From an uncultured Oscillospiraceae bacterium (lineage in GTDB: Bacteria; Bacillota; Clostridia; Oscillospirales; Ruminococcaceae), in contig CAJJZS010000001.1 in the NCBI GenBank assembly GCA_905197685.1, positions 1-64,000 on the forward strand: a stretch of 64,000 nt of DNA, given 5' to 3'. Numbering within the stretch: the stretch's first letter is position 1; each line of letters opens with the position of its first letter. Positions 60,883 through 64,000 of the stretch are shown piece by piece. Below the pieces are notes generated by a model. The model searched no databases. It worked only from the letters and a program-made list of their open reading frames with translations, and had not been told where the DNA came from. A program made the position numbers and the translations under genes.

Positions 60883-62922
60883 ATGAAAGACACAGTTAAA
60901 AAGTTACTGGCATTGGCTATGGCGTCCGCATTAGTGTTAAGCGGCTGCGGCGGCGGCAGTGAAAACTCCGGAGAAGAAAAACCGACAGAGGGCGACACCC
61001 CAACAACAAACGAGGGCGGCGACAAAAAAGAAGAGGATAAAAAAGAAGCCGGCTCTGACGAAGAGATTAAAGATCTCGTTATGCCGATTGCTGCAAGCCG
61101 TGAGTTGGAAACTTTCAATATTCTGTACAGCCAGAGAGCAGAGGACTTTGAAAACCTGAGCAACTTGGTAGACGGTCTGTTGGAAGCAGATCCACAGGGT
61201 AAACTGGCTCCTTGTATCGCAGAAGAATGGGGTACCGAGGACGGCGGTCTGACATGGACCTTTAAACTGCGTGAAGGCGTAAAATGGGTTGACATGAACG
61301 GTCAGGAAAAAGCAGACTGTACCGCAAAAGACTTTGCAACCGGTCTGGAATGGGTTCTGAACTTCCATAAAAACGATTCTTCCAACACCGCAATGCCGAT
61401 TGAAATGATTAAAGGCGCAAAAGAATACTATGAATATACAAAGACACTGACAAAAGAAGAAGCTTACGCTTTGACAGCGGACGAAGGCTCCAAATTCTTT
61501 GAGATGGTCGGCATGGAAGTTCCGGACGACCACACCATCATCTATCATTGTATCACCGAAAAACCGTATTTCGACTCCCTGGGCGCATATAACGCGCTGT
61601 ATCCAATGTCTCAGGCAATGGTAGAAGAACTGGGCGGTCCTGACGGCGTAAGAAAAATGAACAACGAAAATATGTGGTACAACGGTTGTTACACCATGAC
61701 CGAGTATATTCAGGGCAACGAAAAAATCTTTACCAAAAACCCGCTGTACTGGGACAAAGAATGTAAACTGTTTGATACCGTTACTTATAAGATGGTTGAA
61801 TCCGGTGAGATTGGATATCAGCTGTATGAAAACGGCGAAGTAGATACTTGCGGTTTGACCGAATCTCAGCTGACCACCATCGCAACCGACCCGAACCACA
61901 AATTCTATGATTATCTGGTTCCGGCAACTCCTTCCAAGTTCTCCTATCAGTTCCACTTCAACTTCAACAAGAAGAATGAAGACGGCACACCGGATACCAA
62001 CTGGAACACCGCAATCGCAAACAAAGCGTTCCGTCAGTCCATGTACTACGGTCTGGATTTGACCAACTACTGGAAGAGAACCAATGTAATCGACCCAATG
62101 AGCTGTGAAAATAACTTCTACACCATGAAGGGTCTGTGCTACACCAGCGACGGAAAAGATTATACCGAACTGGTAAGAGAAGAAATGGGTCTGCCGAAAG
62201 AAAACGGCGAAACTCCAATCAGAATGGACAAAGCAAAAGCAGAAGAACTGAAGAAACAGGCAATGGAAGAACTGACCCCTCTGGGCGTTACCTTCCCGGT
62301 TGAACTGGATTACTATATCCCGGGCTCTAACCAGGCATCTTTGGACTCCGCAAACGTTCTGGCACAGTGCTTCACCGATGCTTTCGGCGATGATTACATC
62401 AAATTTAACATCAAGACCTACATCAAGAGCAATACTCAGGAAGTTACAATTCCTCACCTCCACTCTATCCTGTTAAATGGCTGGGGCGCAGACTACGGTG
62501 ACCCAATGAACTACCTCGGTCAGGAAAGATATGGCGAACCAAACGCTTACTATTCTGAAAACTACTCTTACATCAACGAAATCACCGAAGAAACCCCTGC
62601 AAACAAAGAATTGCTGGCAGCTTACAAAGAATTTAACGAACTGGTAGCAGCAGCTGACGCAATCAATGATAACATGGACGAAAGATATAAAGCATTTGCA
62701 AAAGCAGAGGCTTGCCTGATTGAAAACGCTCTGGTTATCCCATACAACTACTCTGTTGGCTATGTACTGACTAAGATTGACAAAGACACCAAGATCAATG
62801 CTATGTTCGGTTCTACCAACGATAAGATGAAGAACTGGGATACCAAACAGTCCGGTTATACATCCGAAGAAAAAGGTTGTGCAGATAAGATTCATGCATT
62901 TACCGAAGCAAACAAAAAATAA
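60883..62922 (+). CDS. Oligopeptide-binding lipoprotein 8 (OppA/SBP_bac_5 type)
   Basis: 679 residues, the longest complete copy, with lipobox LVLSGC and Cys22; the ATG at 60883 follows AAGGAG by 10 bp. The extra length is in a Gly/Asp/Lys/Glu linker (GDTPTTNEGGDKKEEDKKEA). GDPMNYLGQE replaces GDPQNYLGQE. Ends in SEEKGCADKIHAFTEANKK, similar to copies 3 and 4 (SEEKGVADQIAAFAAQ). Predicted peptide receptor anchored in the membrane. Confidence 0.93.
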   Translation: MKDTVKKLLALAMASALVLSGCGGGSENSGEEKPTEGDTPTTNEGGDKKEEDKKEAGSDEEIKDLVMPIAASRELETFNILYSQRAEDFENLSNLVDGLLEADPQGKLAPCIAEEWGTEDGGLTWTFKLREGVKWVDMNGQEKADCTAKDFATGLEWVLNFHKNDSSNTAMPIEMIKGAKEYYEYTKTLTKEEAYALTADEGSKFFEMVGMEVPDDHTIIYHCITEKPYFDSLGAYNALYPMSQAMVEELGGPDGVRKMNNENMWYNGCYTMTEYIQGNEKIFTKNPLYWDKECKLFDTVTYKMVESGEIGYQLYENGEVDTCGLTESQLTTIATDPNHKFYDYLVPATPSKFSYQFHFNFNKKNEDGTPDTNWNTAIANKAFRQSMYYGLDLTNYWKRTNVIDPMSCENNFYTMKGLCYTSDGKDYTELVREEMGLPKENGETPIRMDKAKAEELKKQAMEELTPLGVTFPVELDYYIPGSNQASLDSANVLAQCFTDAFGDDYIKFNIKTYIKSNTQEVTIPHLHSILLNGWGADYGDPMNYLGQERYGEPNAYYSENYSYINEITEETPANKELLAAYKEFNELVAAADAINDNMDERYKAFAKAEACLIENALVIPYNYSVGYVLTKIDKDTKINAMFGSTNDKMKNWDTKQSGYTSEEKGCADKIHAFTEANKK

Positions 62923-62931
62923 TATCACAGC

Positions 62932-62963
62932 AAAAACAGGGTCCGAAAGGGCTCTGTTTTTTT
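62932..62963 (+). terminator. Terminator of lipoprotein gene 8
   Basis: aaaaacagggtc, CGAAAG-type loop, ggctctgtttttt with one G-T pair. Confidence 0.88.
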
Positions 62964-63127
62964 GCGTGTTTCCCGACAAAATGGGCAGAACGGATAGAAA
63001 ATATAAAAAAGGAACAAAAAGAAGCAGGAAACAGCATAAAAAAGAATGATTTGATAAAAAATAACAGAATAAAGTTGTAAAAAATAAATAAAAATCGATT
63101 TTGCGCGAAAAAGCAAACACAACAAGA

Positions 63128-63156
63128 TTGACATAATTTTGAAAAAGTGCTATGAT
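63128..63156 (+). promoter_or_regulatory. Promoter of lipoprotein gene 9
   Basis: TTGACA (63128-63133), 17 bp, TATGAT (63151-63156). The leader has a dyad CAGTTGTT/AACAACTG enclosing a spare GGAGG that has no start codon after it. Confidence 0.88.
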
Positions 63157-63232
63157 GGCAACAGTTGTTCTAAAAAAGGAGGAAAAAATCCTGAAAAACA
63201 ACTGAGATTTATGTTGAAGGAGACGAAAACAG

Positions 63233-64000
63233 ATGAACAAGAAACTGGCAAGAGTCATGGCATTGGCTATGGCAGGCACCCTGATGCTGAGCGGATGCGG
63301 CGGCTCTGAGGGCGACACCGAAGAACCGAAGGACGCAAACGGCACCGAGGACAAACAGGAAGCAAAAAATGACAAGGAACTCAAAGAACTGGTTATTCCG
63401 ATGGCAGTTACCAGAGAGCTGGAAACCTTTAACGCGCTGTACAGCCAGAGAGGTGAGGACGCAGAAAACCTGACCAACCTGATAGACGGCCTGTTGGAAG
63501 TGGACAGCTACGGTAAATTGCAGCCTTGCCTTGCAGAAGAATGGGGCACCGAGGACGGCGGTTTAACCTGGAAATTCAAGCTGCGCGACGGCGTGAAATG
63601 GGTTGATGTAAACGCGCAGGAAAAAGCTGCCTGCAACGCGCAGGATTTTGCAACCGGTCTGGAGTGGGTGCTGAACTTCCACAAAAACGATTCCTCCAAC
63701 ACTTCGATGCCTTTGGAAATGATTCAAGGCGCAAAAGAATACTACGAATATACCAAAACTCTTTCTAAAGAAGAAGCATACGCGCTGACTGCGGGCGAAG
63801 GCTCGAAATTCCGCGAAATGGTCGGCTTGGAAACACCGGACGACCTGACTGTAATCTACCATTGTACCGCTCCGAAGCCGTACTTTGACTCGGTTGCTAC
63901 CTACTTCTGCCTGTATCCGATGGCGCAGGGCATGGTGGACGAGCTGGGCGGTCCTGACGGTGTAAGACAGATGAACAACGAAAATATGTGGTACAACGGC
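63233..64000 (+). CDS. Oligopeptide-binding lipoprotein 9 (partial at window edge)
   Basis: The first 256 residues; the frame is open at the right edge, ending at MNNENMWYNG. Lipobox LMLSGC with Cys22; AAGGAG precedes the ATG at 63233. TRELETFNALYSQRGEDAEN has Ala where others have Ile. All other N-domain blocks (EWGTEDGGLTWKFKLRDGVK, DFATGLEWVLNFHKND) are intact. Its presence shows that the array extends beyond the window. Confidence 0.93.
   Translation, partial: MNKKLARVMALAMAGTLMLSGCGGSEGDTEEPKDANGTEDKQEAKNDKELKELVIPMAVTRELETFNALYSQRGEDAENLTNLIDGLLEVDSYGKLQPCLAEEWGTEDGGLTWKFKLRDGVKWVDVNAQEKAACNAQDFATGLEWVLNFHKNDSSNTSMPLEMIQGAKEYYEYTKTLSKEEAYALTAGEGSKFREMVGLETPDDLTVIYHCTAPKPYFDSVATYFCLYPMAQGMVDELGGPDGVRQMNNENMWYNG

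Noticed and set aside
63233..64000. Lipoprotein gene 9 as a truncated pseudogene
   Set aside because: The frame is uninterrupted to the last base; it is cut by the window edge only.

Overview
The window reads as chromosomal DNA of a Gram-positive anaerobe of the class Clostridia, probably a peptide- and sugar-fermenting gut-type organism. This rests on strong AGGAGG-type ribosome sites, many TTGACA-17-TATAAT promoters, FeoAB, a glycine cleavage operon with split GcvPA/GcvPB, two DegV proteins, HPr with a regulatory Ser46, lipoprotein signal peptides and a sortase-type wall anchor. No rRNA, tRNA, CRISPR array, insertion sequence or phage gene was recognised.

Region 1 (1-8.9 kb): the end of a wall-anchored surface protein, a CaCA-type cation exchanger, a uracil permease, a radical SAM protein, two DegV fatty-acid-binding proteins with separate promoters, a short MgtE-type Mg2+ channel behind a leader peptide and attenuator-like hairpins, and a Gfo/Idh/MocA oxidoreductase.

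Region 2 (9.1-14.8 kb): a self-contained fructose PTS cluster, fruR-fruK-fruA-ptsH-ptsI, with three 10-bp-phased repeats over its promoter as the likely FruR operator.

Region 3 (14.9-24 kb): a ZIP metal transporter and divergently placed feoAB share a near-identical palindrome at their start sites, suggesting one metal-responsive repressor. Here too are a DUF1638 protein, a second Enzyme I-like protein whose catalytic Cys is Ser, an M19 dipeptidase, two small unknown genes and a nitroreductase/HxlR divergent pair.

Region 4 (24-33.5 kb, minus strand): gcvT-gcvH-gcvPA-gcvPB-lplA-lpdA-glyA, an almost complete glycine-to-serine/one-carbon pathway, led by a perfect consensus promoter, a divergent tandem glycine riboswitch and a terminator. 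A kinase-fold gene follows.

Region 5 (33.8-43 kb): an MnmM-type methyltransferase, a membrane protein, a secreted four-domain rhodanese, a repeat-containing exported protein behind a duplicated double-palindrome leader, a P-type Ca2+/Mn2+ ATPase behind a yybP-ykoY (Mn2+) riboswitch, and peptide deformylase.

Region 6 (43.4 kb to the window edge): nine consecutive paralogous oligopeptide-binding lipoproteins (OppA/SBP_bac_5 type), running off the end. Eight have their own near-consensus promoter directly upstream; the second shares its promoter with an unknown low-GC gene to which it is translationally coupled. Each complete gene has a terminator. The lipid-attachment Cys is residue 22 in all nine, and no permease or ATPase gene lies among them. 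This orphan receptor array is the most unusual feature of the window.
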